Of a stretch of DNA of 5,808 bases, positions 1-4,675 are shown in pieces (positions within the stretch are counted from its first letter, which is position 1; each line of letters opens with the position of its first letter). Under the pieces are notes generated by a model. The model did no database searches, was not told where the DNA came from, and saw only the letters and a program-made list of their open reading frames with translations. Source of the stretch: JBFHDX01 sp041584475 (GTDB taxonomy: Bacteria > Pseudomonadota > Alphaproteobacteria > UBA8366 > JADFVY01); assembly GCA_041584475.1 (NCBI GenBank), contig JBFHDX010000172.1:1-5808 (forward strand), written 5' to 3'. The position numbers and the translations under genes were made by a program.

Positions 1-1
1 A

Positions 2-27
2 CCCCTCCCCCGCAAGCGGGAGAGGGG
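2..27. repeat. Palindromic intergenic repeat (C-rich/G-rich hairpin)
   Basis: Bases 2-13 pair with 16-27 (CCCCTC.CCCGC against GCGGGAGAGGGG, one mismatch), giving a strong GC hairpin with a tiny loop. Read on the minus strand it matches the palindrome at 2588-2616 closely, so the two belong to one dispersed family. Similar CCCTCTCCCGC/GCGGGGGAGGG palindromes are common between genes in alphaproteobacteria (general knowledge). It lies 54 bases past the stop of the leftward lipoprotein gene and could help end that transcript, but it has no T run, so I do not call it an intrinsic terminator. Confidence 0.65.
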
Positions 28-81
28 CATAGAGAGGTTTGGCTCCGTCCGCGAGTTCGCCCGAGACAGTAACGCGTTTCC

Positions 82-528
82 CTAGTCAGGAATGCTGTTC
101 GCTTGCCCGGCTTGCTGCGCCTTTTCCTCTTCTTTCTTTGCCGCGATGATTTCCTCGGGCGAAGGAGGCATATCCTCTAGTGCGCATTTCTTTTCAACTG
201 CCGTAGTGCGAAGCGCCTCATATTCACCCTTCAACTGCGCATATTCCGCGGCCTCGGGACCGTCTCCGCCCTCAAGGAAAAAAAGCGTAGGCCAGAAAAG
301 AACAAGCCCAACGCCCATTTGGGCCGCATCCGCATCGGCTTCGTTCTTCAGTGAAAAATAAAGATCGGTCGTGCGCCTGGACACATGATCCATCTCTATC
401 GCCACCTGGTCGCAGTCGTAATTCCTGTATTTAAGCGGCGATACGTATGCCGTGCTGATCTTGTCTGGATTGGTCGCACAGCCCACTACGATTGTGGCTG
501 CAATGATTGTGACAAGTTTCTTGTACAT
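82..528 (-). CDS. Small predicted outer-membrane lipoprotein of unknown function
   Basis: The 148-residue product starts MYKKLVTIIAATIVVGC, a typical lipoprotein signal with lipobox V-V-G-C. Cys17 would be lipidated, and Ala at +2 is compatible with outer-membrane sorting. The mature part has two further cysteines (C39 and C115) that could form a disulfide, a short hydrophobic stretch at about residues 71-85 (MGVGLVLFWPTLFFL), then a charged helix ending in a Lys/Glu/Gln-rich tail. I chose the ATG at 528 because GGGGGG lies about 7 bases upstream and the signal peptide then has normal length; an in-frame TTG at 546 would add six residues. Base composition differs from the neighbours: bases 181-240 have 31 G/C of 60, against 42 of 60 in a sample of the hydrolase gene (4801-4860). 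This suggests recent acquisition. The sequence resembles small lipoproteins seen in other proteobacteria, but I assign no function. Confidence 0.85.
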   Translation of the reverse strand: MYKKLVTIIAATIVVGCATNPDKISTAYVSPLKYRNYDCDQVAIEMDHVSRRTTDLYFSLKNEADADAAQMGVGLVLFWPTLFFLEGGDGPEAAEYAQLKGEYEALRTTAVEKKCALEDMPPSPEEIIAAKKEEEKAQQAGQANSIPD

Positions 529-831
529 TACTGTGCCCCCCAACAATGGTCGCTCAAATCGCAGGCCAGAAGAGTTTTCTCAGTGCGTTCCCGCTTTACG
601 TCGGGACCGCAAAGTTTCTGTATTGGCTTAGGGACTTGCAACTGCTGACGGGTGCCCAGTCCCATGTTTGCCACGGCATGCTACCAAGGAAGTATCAAAT
701 TCGCGAGTCCCTGCCAGCCGCCCACAACGCAACGTGCTCGGGTCCTCGCGAAGAGCATGCCCGCAAGCCGTATGGGTCCTGATCCTGCCGGTGATGGCAC
801 CATGCAAAGGCGAGGAGGTGAAGCGGCGATC
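529..831. other. Gene-free stretch, lower G+C at its left end
   Basis: I see no convincing gene here. Open frames on both strands (for example 546-782 rightward) lack ribosome binding sites and have no recognisable protein character. The left part, to about base 700, shares the low G+C of the lipoprotein gene, and G+C then rises. The end of a transferred segment may therefore lie near 700-740. A 6-bp inverted repeat, GGGACT/AGTCCC (about 632-664), is the only structure noted, and it is weak. I found no clear promoter for the lipoprotein gene. Confidence 0.5.
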
Positions 832-1129
832 GCGCGGCGCCACAGGGCCCTGATCAAAGATTCGGGGCCCGTGTCCCGTGGCCACCCCGGCGCGCGGTCT
901 TGGCGCTGTGGCGCGATACTCGGGCCGTCCCACTGGCCGGTTGCGATACTCGGTGTCGGATTGGGACCGGCCAGCGCCATGCGCGCCGGATCGAAGATCC
1001 GTCACGCTCTCCCGGAGCCATCCCGCTGGCCGGTTGCGAAACTCGGCGGAGGATAAGGAGCCTCGCGCCGCCACGGGCACCCGATCGCAGATCGGGTGCC
1101 GTGCTCCCGGGGCCAGCCCGGCGCTCGGC
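832..1129. repeat. Mosaic of dispersed hairpin-forming intergenic repeats (three units)
   Basis: Three related units lie here and a fourth at 2617-2784. Unit A (832-921) matches 2675-2764 at about 71 of 90 positions by hand count, without gaps. Unit D starts at 961: 961-993 matches 2617-2649 at 28 of 33. Unit B (about 1065-1129) ends in GGCCAGCCCGGCGCTCGGC, which matches 2766-2784 at 18 of 19. A further 26-base segment occurs twice, at 928-953 and 1021-1046 (24 of 26). Each unit has a hairpin with a small AT-leaning loop: 845-870, 987-1001 and 1076-1100, the last an 11-bp perfect stem with loop GCA. The array begins 15 bases past the stop of the leftward VOC gene and may act in transcript ending or stability, but no T run is present. 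Confidence 0.8.
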
Positions 1130-1143
1130 GGAGCGTGTGGGTG

Positions 1144-1572
1144 TCAGTCTATGATCGCCCCGTGCGCGCCGGCTTCGATCGTCGCCTTCTTGTAGCGGTC
1201 GCGCGGGACGATCTCGGCGACCGGGCCGCCCGGCGCGCGGAACTTGACGGGAAGCTTGCCGGGCGCGCTGAGGATCTCGGCGCCGGCGGCGGTAAGCGCC
1301 TTGGCGACGGCATCGACGTCGTCGACCTCGATGCCGAAATGGTGGATGCACGGCGCCGGGCCGGCGAAGTCGGCCTCGTCGGCCTGTTCGCTCTCGTACT
1401 GCATCAGCGTCAGGTCCGTCGTGCCGTCGGTCAGGTGGCGCGAGATGTGGCCGCCACGCGCACCCTCGCGCTGCACCGTATGGACGTGGGTGAAGCCGAA
1501 CACCGCCTCGTAGAAGCGGCTCGTCCGCTCGGCGTCGGCGACTTTCAGCGAGATGTGCGTGATCTTCGGCAT
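1144..1572 (-). CDS. VOC (glyoxalase-fold) family protein
   Basis: The 142-residue product has the vicinal oxygen chelate layout. The first beta-alpha unit (HISLKVADAERTSRFYEAVFGF, residues 6-27, shown here in two overlapping parts: HISLKVADAERT and TSRFYEAVFGF) is followed by a second unit at about 77-125 (HHFGIEVDDV, then PGGPVAEIVPRDRY). Candidate metal ligands by position are H6, Q58, H78 and E120, the pattern of single-domain glyoxalase I-like proteins, so a divalent metal enzyme is likely. Substrate is unknown: lactoylglutathione lyase, dioxygenase and antibiotic-resistance members share this fold. The length fits one VOC domain pair. ATG at 1572 is chosen because AAGGA lies 9 bases upstream and the protein starts directly at the fold; the open frame continues upstream but reads as arginine-rich non-coding sequence. 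It stands alone, with no same-strand partner. Probably cytoplasmic, since no signal peptide is seen. Confidence 0.9.
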   Translation of the reverse strand: MPKITHISLKVADAERTSRFYEAVFGFTHVHTVQREGARGGHISRHLTDGTTDLTLMQYESEQADEADFAGPAPCIHHFGIEVDDVDAVAKALTAAGAEILSAPGKLPVKFRAPGGPVAEIVPRDRYKKATIEAGAHGAIID

Positions 1573-2022
1573 CGGCGGGAATCCTTCGTCGTCTGCGGCC
1601 GCGGGCGGCCGGGGCTTCGAGCTTAAGTGACGCGATCGCCGGGCGACAAGGCGTATTTCGCGCGGCGATTCCCCCTTCCCCGGGCAGGGCATTCGGGCGT
1701 ACTCTGGCCCCGTCCGGCGCCGCCCGGCCCGGCACCGATGGTGCCATCCCGGCCGCGCACGGACACGGCTTCGCCCGCATCGCGTCTCGCTCTCGGGTCC
1801 GCATGTTTCGGGGCCCGCCCGGCTGCCGTCCGGTCCGGCGATCCGCGCCACTGCGCCACGGACCCATCGGGACGGAAACGGGGAGACGGCCGAGCCGGCG
1901 GAGCGCAAGGACGTTCGCAGCAATGCGGCATGCAGGGCCGCGCCCCCCGCTTATACCGGGGCCGGGCGCGGCGTGGCGGCGTTTTCGCGCGGACTCGCGC
2001 GCGATTTGATGGGAGGCAGATC
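1573..2022. other. Gene-free divergent intergenic region
   Basis: This 450-base stretch separates the leftward VOC gene from the rightward exported-protein gene. The frame of the rightward gene stays open back to 1627, but the extension is rich in Arg, Pro and Ala and would bury the signal peptide, so I read it as non-coding. A perfect hairpin GGCACC-GAT-GGTGCC lies at 1731-1745. A -10-like TTATACC lies at 1951-1957 upstream of the rightward gene without a recognisable -35. On the minus strand TTGTCG (1649-1644) and TTAAGC (1626-1621) are 17 bases apart and could be a weak promoter for the VOC gene. I see no member of the dispersed repeat family here. Confidence 0.45.
2011..2016 (+). promoter_or_regulatory. 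Strong ribosome binding site deciding the start at 2023
   Basis: GGGAGG ends 6 bases before the ATG at 2023. It is among the clearest Shine-Dalgarno matches in the window and fixes the start of the exported protein, against a much longer open frame upstream. Confidence 0.85.
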
Positions 2023-2505
2023 ATGCACAAGACGATCTTCGCGGCGGCGGCGCTCGCCGTCGCCTTCGGCTTCGGCGCCGCGGCGCCGGCCGAGGAGAAG
2101 GGCGAGTGGGTCGGCCTGGCCGTGCTCGTCAAGACCGCATCGAACACGGTGCCGGTCCCCGGCCGGGAGGGCCACAGCGTGCGGCTCTACGAGTACGACG
2201 GCGTCGTCTTCAACGACGAGGGCGAGTCGTTCCTCGACAAGGCGCGCTACCAGGTCGTCTATGTCGGCGACAGCGGCGGGATGATCAACGGCGGCTACAA
2301 GACCTTCACGCAGGATGCGGACTCGCAGGTCGTCGCCCGCTTCCAGGGTACCGGCGGCACGGCGCCGACCTTCACCGGCACCTGGCAGTTCATCGCCGGC
2401 ACCGGCAGGTACGCCGGCATCACCGGCAACGGTACCTGGACGCTGACCTACGTCTCGGACACGACGGCGTGGGACGTCCTCGAGGGCGACTACAAGATCC
2501 CGTGA
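2023..2505 (+). CDS. Secreted small protein, probably beta-rich, function unknown
   Basis: The 160-residue product begins with a clear Sec signal peptide (MHKTIFAAAALAVAFGFGAA), likely cut after residues 21-23 (APA before EEKG), giving a periplasmic or secreted mature protein of about 137 residues. The mature part is rich in Gly, Thr and aromatic residues in alternating patterns. A repeated-looking segment at 117-139 includes FTGTW, then GTGRYAGITGNGTW. Such FxGTW...GTGxYxGIxGxGTW patterns are seen in small antiparallel beta-barrel proteins, for example allene-oxide-cyclase-like or lipocalin-like folds; the fold is my inference. There are no cysteines in the mature part. It is a single-gene unit: a strong RBS in front and a strong terminator 22 bases after the stop. 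No enzyme motif is recognisable. Confidence 0.85.
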   Translation: MHKTIFAAAALAVAFGFGAAAPAEEKGEWVGLAVLVKTASNTVPVPGREGHSVRLYEYDGVVFNDEGESFLDKARYQVVYVGDSGGMINGGYKTFTQDADSQVVARFQGTGGTAPTFTGTWQFIAGTGRYAGITGNGTWTLTYVSDTTAWDVLEGDYKIP

Positions 2506-2526
2506 GCATTGCAGTTCGCTGACGCG

Positions 2527-2561
2527 GGGCCTGCCCGGCGCGGCCGGGCGGGCCCTTTTTT
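2527..2561 (+). terminator. Rho-independent terminator
   Basis: Bases 2527-2538 (GGGCCTGCCCGG) pair with 2544-2555 (CCGGGCGGGCCC), 12 pairs including one T-G wobble, with a 5-base loop and then TTTTTT at 2556-2561. It lies 22 bases after the stop of the exported-protein gene and is the only textbook intrinsic terminator in the window. Confidence 0.93.
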
Positions 2562-2587
2562 GGGGCGATGGAATGCGGGGGGAGCAA

Positions 2588-2616
2588 GCCCCTCTTCCGG
2601 TTTCGCGGGGGAGGGG
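2588..2616. repeat. Palindromic intergenic repeat, second copy
   Basis: GCCCCTCTTCC and GGGGGAGGGG form a hairpin of about 11 pairs (two T-G wobbles) with a short loop. It matches the minus strand of the palindrome at 2-27 apart from a small loop change, so the two are in opposite orientation. It runs directly into TTGGGGCCGGCCAGCGCC, the left edge of the larger dispersed repeat, so it may be that repeat's terminal hairpin. Confidence 0.65.
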
Positions 2617-2784
2617 TTGGGGCCGGCCAGCGCCATAATGGCCGGATCGATGCAACGCGTCTCCCAGCGTAACCGCGCGGCGCCACGGGCGCCGGATCAC
2701 AGATCCGTCGCCTCGATCCCGTGGCCATCCCGCCGCGCGGTCTTGACGCTGTGCGCCGATGCTCCGGCCAACCCGGCGCTCGGC
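2617..2784. repeat. Dispersed hairpin-forming intergenic repeat, complete-looking unit
   Basis: This is the most continuous copy of the family also found at 832-1129. The left part (2617-2649) matches 961-993 at 28 of 33. The middle (2675-2764) matches 832-921 at about 71 of 90. The right end (2766-2784) matches 1111-1129 at 18 of 19. Its hairpin is GGCGCCGGATC (2688-2698), loop ACA, GATCCGTCGCC (2702-2712), 10 of 11 pairs. Relative to the copy at 1076-1100 two stem positions have changed on both sides so that pairing is kept. It ends 18 bases before the stop of the leftward FNR-like gene, the same arrangement as at the VOC gene. Confidence 0.8.
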
Positions 2785-2802
2785 TGCGCGCGTTGGCTCG
2801 GT

Positions 2803-3513
2803 CTAACTAGCCGGCAGATGCCGCATCAGGGCGTCGATGTCGTCGATGCGCACGGTGCGGCCCTCGAAGCGGGCGAAACCCTCGTCCTGCACGCGGCCGA
2901 TGTTGCGCGACATGCTCTCGGGCGAGGTGCCGATCAGCGCCGCGAGATCCTGGCGGGACAGCGGCAGCTCGAGCACCGCGCGGCCGTCCGCGTCGAGCCC
3001 GCCGAAGCGCTCGTAGAGCACCATGAGCACGTTGAGCAGCCGCGTGCGCACCGGGAAAGTGACGCCCTCGAAATAGCGCTGGGCGAGCTCGTCGGCGTCG
3101 CGCACGCTGTGATCGAGGAAGCGCAGGCCGAGGTTCGGGTTCTGCGTCAAGAGCGCACGCACGGTGGCGCGGTCGATGAAGCAGACGCGGCCGGGCAGCA
3201 GCATCTCGGCGGTCGTCAGGTGATCGCTCTTGCGCAGGAAGGCGCGGTAGCCGACCGTCTCGCCGGCGCCGCACAGCCGCAGCAGCGTCGAGTTGCCGCG
3301 CGCGTCGAGCTTGCGGATGCCGACGAGGCCGGTCTGGATGCAGTACAGGCCGGCGCACGGCGCGCCCTGGTCGAACAAGGTGGTGCCGGCCTCGCGCTCG
3401 CGCGGCTGCTTGACGCGGTCGAGCAGCGCGAGCTCCGCGTCGTCGAGCGCGCACCACTCGGCGGTGCGGCGCGTCTGGCAGCCGAAGCAGGTGACGCGGG
3501 TCTTGCCCGCCAT
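2803..3513 (-). CDS. FNR-type Crp/Fnr family transcriptional regulator, probable [4Fe-4S] sensor
   Basis: The 236-residue protein has the full Crp/Fnr layout: a cysteine-bearing N-terminus (1-23), a cyclic-nucleotide-type beta-roll (about 25-115), a long dimerisation helix (about 125-150) and a winged helix-turn-helix (about 184-216). Cys9, Cys12 and Cys21 (C-x2-C-x8-C) plus Cys111 in GRVCFID match in order the three N-terminal cysteines and the central cysteine of E. coli FNR, so an oxygen-labile [4Fe-4S] cluster is likely; E. coli FNR spacing is C-x2-C-x5-C. Additional cysteines are C53, C58 and C81. The recognition helix (TSPESMSRNIGRVQDEG) keeps E199, S202 and R203, the residues that read TTGAT half-sites in FNR. 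ATG at 3513 is chosen because it opens just before the cysteine cluster; GGAGGG abuts it and a G run lies further upstream, so the start is not fixed by spacing. A perfect FNR box lies 108 bases upstream, suggesting autoregulation. The exact subgroup (FnrL, FnrN or other) is not resolved. Confidence 0.92.
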   Translation of the reverse strand: MAGKTRVTCFGCQTRRTAEWCALDDAELALLDRVKQPREREAGTTLFDQGAPCAGLYCIQTGLVGIRKLDARGNSTLLRLCGAGETVGYRAFLRKSDHLTTAEMLLPGRVCFIDRATVRALLTQNPNLGLRFLDHSVRDADELAQRYFEGVTFPVRTRLLNVLMVLYERFGGLDADGRAVLELPLSRQDLAALIGTSPESMSRNIGRVQDEGFARFEGRTVRIDDIDALMRHLPAS

Positions 3514-3598
3514 CCCTCCATGCCCCCCCGAAGCCCGCCATCCCCAAAGCGCCCGCGCGCGGCGGCGGCCGGCGGCGGGGCGGGGACGACGTGCATGC

Positions 3599-3628
3599 AC
3601 AATGTCGCGCCGGATTGATGCTTATCAA
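3599..3628 (-). promoter_or_regulatory. Possible promoter of the FNR-like gene, overlapped by the FNR box
   Basis: On the minus strand TTGATA (3628-3623) is a 5 of 6 match to a -35 and CATTGT (3604-3599) a weak -10 (3 of 6), separated by 18 bases. The -35 lies inside the FNR box, so binding would be expected to block this promoter, as in negative autoregulation of E. coli fnr. The -10 is poor and the leader would be about 80 bases, so this is tentative. The perfect palindrome GTGCATGCAC (3591-3600) touches the -10. Confidence 0.35.
3615..3628. promoter_or_regulatory. Perfect FNR box (operator)
   Basis: TTGATGCTTATCAA is an exact match to the FNR consensus TTGAT-N4-ATCAA. It sits in the divergent region between the FNR-like gene and the rightward 64-residue gene. 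The regulator has the conserved E-x2-S-R contact residues for this site, so it is the obvious candidate to bind here. Confidence 0.88.
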
Positions 3629-3649
3629 GGCGGTGGATCGGCGCGCCCC

Positions 3650-3655
3650 TATCCT
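3650..3655 (+). promoter_or_regulatory. Predicted -10 of an FNR-activated (class II) promoter
   Basis: TATCCT (4 of 6 to TATAAT) begins 21 bases after the FNR box. A start site at about 3662-3663 puts the box centre (3621.5) at -40.5 to -41.5, the position used by class II FNR-activated promoters, which usually lack a good -35, as here. The leader to the ATG at 3686 would be about 23 bases. Confidence 0.6.
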
Positions 3656-3685
3656 TGCACGAAACCAGCGAACCGGTCTATTCGC

Positions 3686-3880
3686 ATGGAAGACAGGAAA
3701 GCGCAGATCGAGGCGGCCGCCCGCAACCTGATGGAGCGCTTCGGCGACGCCGCGGCGCGCGAGGCGGAGCGGCGGATCGGCGAGCTGGAGAGTTTCGGCG
3801 ATGCGGACGCGCTCGCCTTCTGGCGCGCGGTGCGCGACGCGGTGCTGCAGGACGGCGCCGGCAACGGGCGCGAGGGCTGA
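3686..3880 (+). CDS. Small 64-residue cytoplasmic protein, putative FNR target
   Basis: The product (MEDRKAQIEAAARNLMERFG at its start) is predicted to be almost wholly helical and charged, with no signal peptide or membrane segment. Residues 8-55 have the look of small alphaproteobacterial proteins with an ARxLMERFGDAA...A.RRIGEL...GD.DALAFWRAV pattern, similar to DUF6961-type proteins, where a helical hairpin ends in a conserved Trp (here W46); this family link is from memory and tentative. An acidic-basic helix pair suggests protein binding, but no role is known. ATG at 3686 starts directly at the conserved part; no good Shine-Dalgarno precedes it. The frame is open further upstream, but that part (with MSRRIDAYQGGG) would overlap the FNR box and the predicted promoter. 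It is divergent from the FNR-like gene and appears to be transcribed alone from the FNR-box promoter. Confidence 0.75.
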   Translation: MEDRKAQIEAAARNLMERFGDAAAREAERRIGELESFGDADALAFWRAVRDAVLQDGAGNGREG

Positions 3881-3892
3881 AGAAACTTCCGG

Positions 3893-3945
3893 GTCAATTC
3901 GGGGACACGGTATCTATTCCGACAGCGAATCAAGCACCGTGTCCC
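3893..3945. repeat. REP-like inverted repeat between convergent genes
   Basis: GGGACACGGT (3902-3911) and ACCGTGTCCC (3936-3945) are a perfect 10-bp inverted repeat around a 24-base loop that has its own ATTC/GAAT pair (3916-3919 with 3927-3930). The AATTCGGGGACAC start resembles REP elements mobilised by REP-associated tyrosine transposases in many proteobacteria (general knowledge). It lies between the ends of two convergent genes (stops at 3880 and 3970) and could act as a bidirectional transcript end, though no T run is present. Confidence 0.65.
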
Positions 3946-3969
3946 GGCAGCTCCGCGAGCGCGTGTGCC

Positions 3970-4488
3970 TCAGCGGGCGTGCTCGATGCCGGCGTGGGCG
4001 CAATCGAAGACGCGGTGCGAATAGACCTCGAAGCCGAGCATCCCCTCGACATAGTCGCGCGCCGCCGGCACGCCCTCGCCGGCGCGGGCCTTGCGCGCCA
4101 TCACCTCGGCGAAGCGGTGGCGCAGCTCGGCCTCGACGGCGTCGCACAGGAGCCGCACCAGCGCGTCGGGCGAGCCGCTCTCGAGCGCGGCCTCGGCCGC
4201 GGTCACCGCGGGCCCGACGTCGAGCCCGGCCGGCTTCAGCCCGGTGTAGGGCGCGCCCTCGCCGGCGCGGTGGATGCGCACGACCGTCTCGAAGAAATAG
4301 AGCTCGGCGACCTCGCGGGCGTCGGTGCCCTGGCCGGCCGCGCGCAGGGCCAGGTCGAACGCGGCCCGCACCTCGTCCTCGCCGTCCGCGGGCACGAACG
4401 GCAGCACGACGTCGACATCCCTCGTCGCGAGCGCGCGGCGCGCGGCGCCGACGACCGGGCCGTCCATGGTATCGCAATGCGGCGGCAT
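3970..4488 (-). CDS. DUF6448 family protein, function unknown
   Basis: The 172-residue product starts MPPHCDTMDGPVVGAARRAL and contains YFFETVVRIHRAGEGAPY and TGLKPAGLDVGPAV, the signatures I associate with DUF6448, a family without a known role. It is predicted helical and soluble, with no signal peptide. Conserved-looking polar residues are H4, C5, D6, D9, E67, H73 and R74, which could bind metal or a cofactor (inference). The protein has an internal duplication: residues 10-48 align with 92-130 at a constant offset of 82, without gaps (G-P-x-V, A-A, A-L, then E-[VL]-R-x2-F). ATG at 4488 is chosen because GGAAGGAG ends 8 bases upstream; a TTG at 4509 is in frame but contains that RBS. A perfectly palindromic Crp/Fnr-type box is centred 109 bases upstream of the ATG, so redox or nitrogen-oxide control is plausible. 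It is convergent with the 64-residue gene and divergent from the hydrolase. Confidence 0.88.
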   Translation of the reverse strand: MPPHCDTMDGPVVGAARRALATRDVDVVLPFVPADGEDEVRAAFDLALRAAGQGTDAREVAELYFFETVVRIHRAGEGAPYTGLKPAGLDVGPAVTAAEAALESGSPDALVRLLCDAVEAELRHRFAEVMARKARAGEGVPAARDYVEGMLGFEVYSHRVFDCAHAGIEHAR

Positions 4489-4590
4489 GACGCGTACTCC
4501 TTCCGGCAAGGGTGAGAGTGACTCGGGCGGTGCTCCCGGGCGCCGCCGCGAACCTTGGGCAGGTCATGGCACAACCGGTGTGCCGGCGCA

Positions 4591-4604
4591 TTGACGTGCG
4601 TCAA
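4591..4604. promoter_or_regulatory. Second Crp/Fnr-superfamily box
   Basis: TTGACGTGCGTCAA is palindromic in both 5-base arms (TTGAC/GTCAA). It fits the FixK-type consensus TTGA-N6-TCAA and differs from the perfect FNR box at 3615 by one base per arm. It lies in the divergent region between the DUF6448 gene and the hydrolase. For the leftward gene, a class II geometry predicts a -10 near 4563-4568, where the minus strand reads CATGAC (weak, 3 of 6). For the rightward gene no -10 is visible at the matching distance, so the DUF6448 gene is the better candidate target. Confidence 0.65.
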
Positions 4605-4641
4605 CGGAATCCGGGATCGGAAATTCGTCCCCGAATCTGCT

Positions 4642-4669
4642 TTGTCGCCGGCTCGCCGTGCGCTAGACC
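4642..4669 (+). promoter_or_regulatory. Alphaproteobacterial housekeeping promoter of the hydrolase gene
   Basis: TTGTCGC (4642-4648) matches the Caulobacter sigma-73 -35 TTGACGS at 6 of 7. GCTAGACC (4662-4669) matches the -10 GCTANAWC at 7 of 8. The 13-base spacer is within the usual 10-14. The predicted start site falls at about 4674-4676, at the ATG itself, and no Shine-Dalgarno precedes the gene, so the mRNA is probably leaderless. Confidence 0.65.
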
Positions 4670-4675
4670 GGCCGC

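Noticed and set aside
546..782. Possible small rightward gene of 78 codons
   Set aside because: No RBS, no recognisable family, and it crosses the shift in base composition.
928..1046. Two near-identical 26-base segments 93 bases apart, considered as a CRISPR remnant
   Set aside because: Only two copies, and both belong to the larger dispersed mosaic repeat; no spacer-repeat periodicity and no cas gene.
1621..1649. TTGTCG-N17-TTAAGC on the minus strand as the VOC promoter
   Set aside because: The -10 matches only 2 of 6 consensus positions, so I mention it in the intergenic entry but do not call it as a feature.
854..1867. Leftward open frames overlapping the VOC gene and extending on both sides
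   Set aside because: Shadows of the VOC gene and of the repeat array; only the 1144-1572 frame has a recognisable fold.
2007..2020. TTGATGGGAGGCAG as an FNR box upstream of the exported protein
   Set aside because: Only the left half-site matches; the right arm is absent and the site overlaps the ribosome binding site.
1627..2022. In-frame upstream extension of the exported protein (132 codons)
   Set aside because: The extension would bury a clear signal peptide, lacks a RBS, and has Arg/Pro-rich non-coding character; the GGGAGG at 2011 supports the start at 2023.
2509..3618. Long rightward open frame (369 codons) opposite the FNR-like gene
   Set aside because: It is the antisense shadow of a well-supported Crp/Fnr gene in high-G+C DNA, also spans the terminator region and the repeat, and shows no protein family features.
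3655..4515. Rightward open frame (286 codons) across the 64-residue gene and DUF6448 gene
   Set aside because: It is out of frame with one and antisense to the other, both of which have better protein character; composition is Arg/Ala/Gly-rich shadow.
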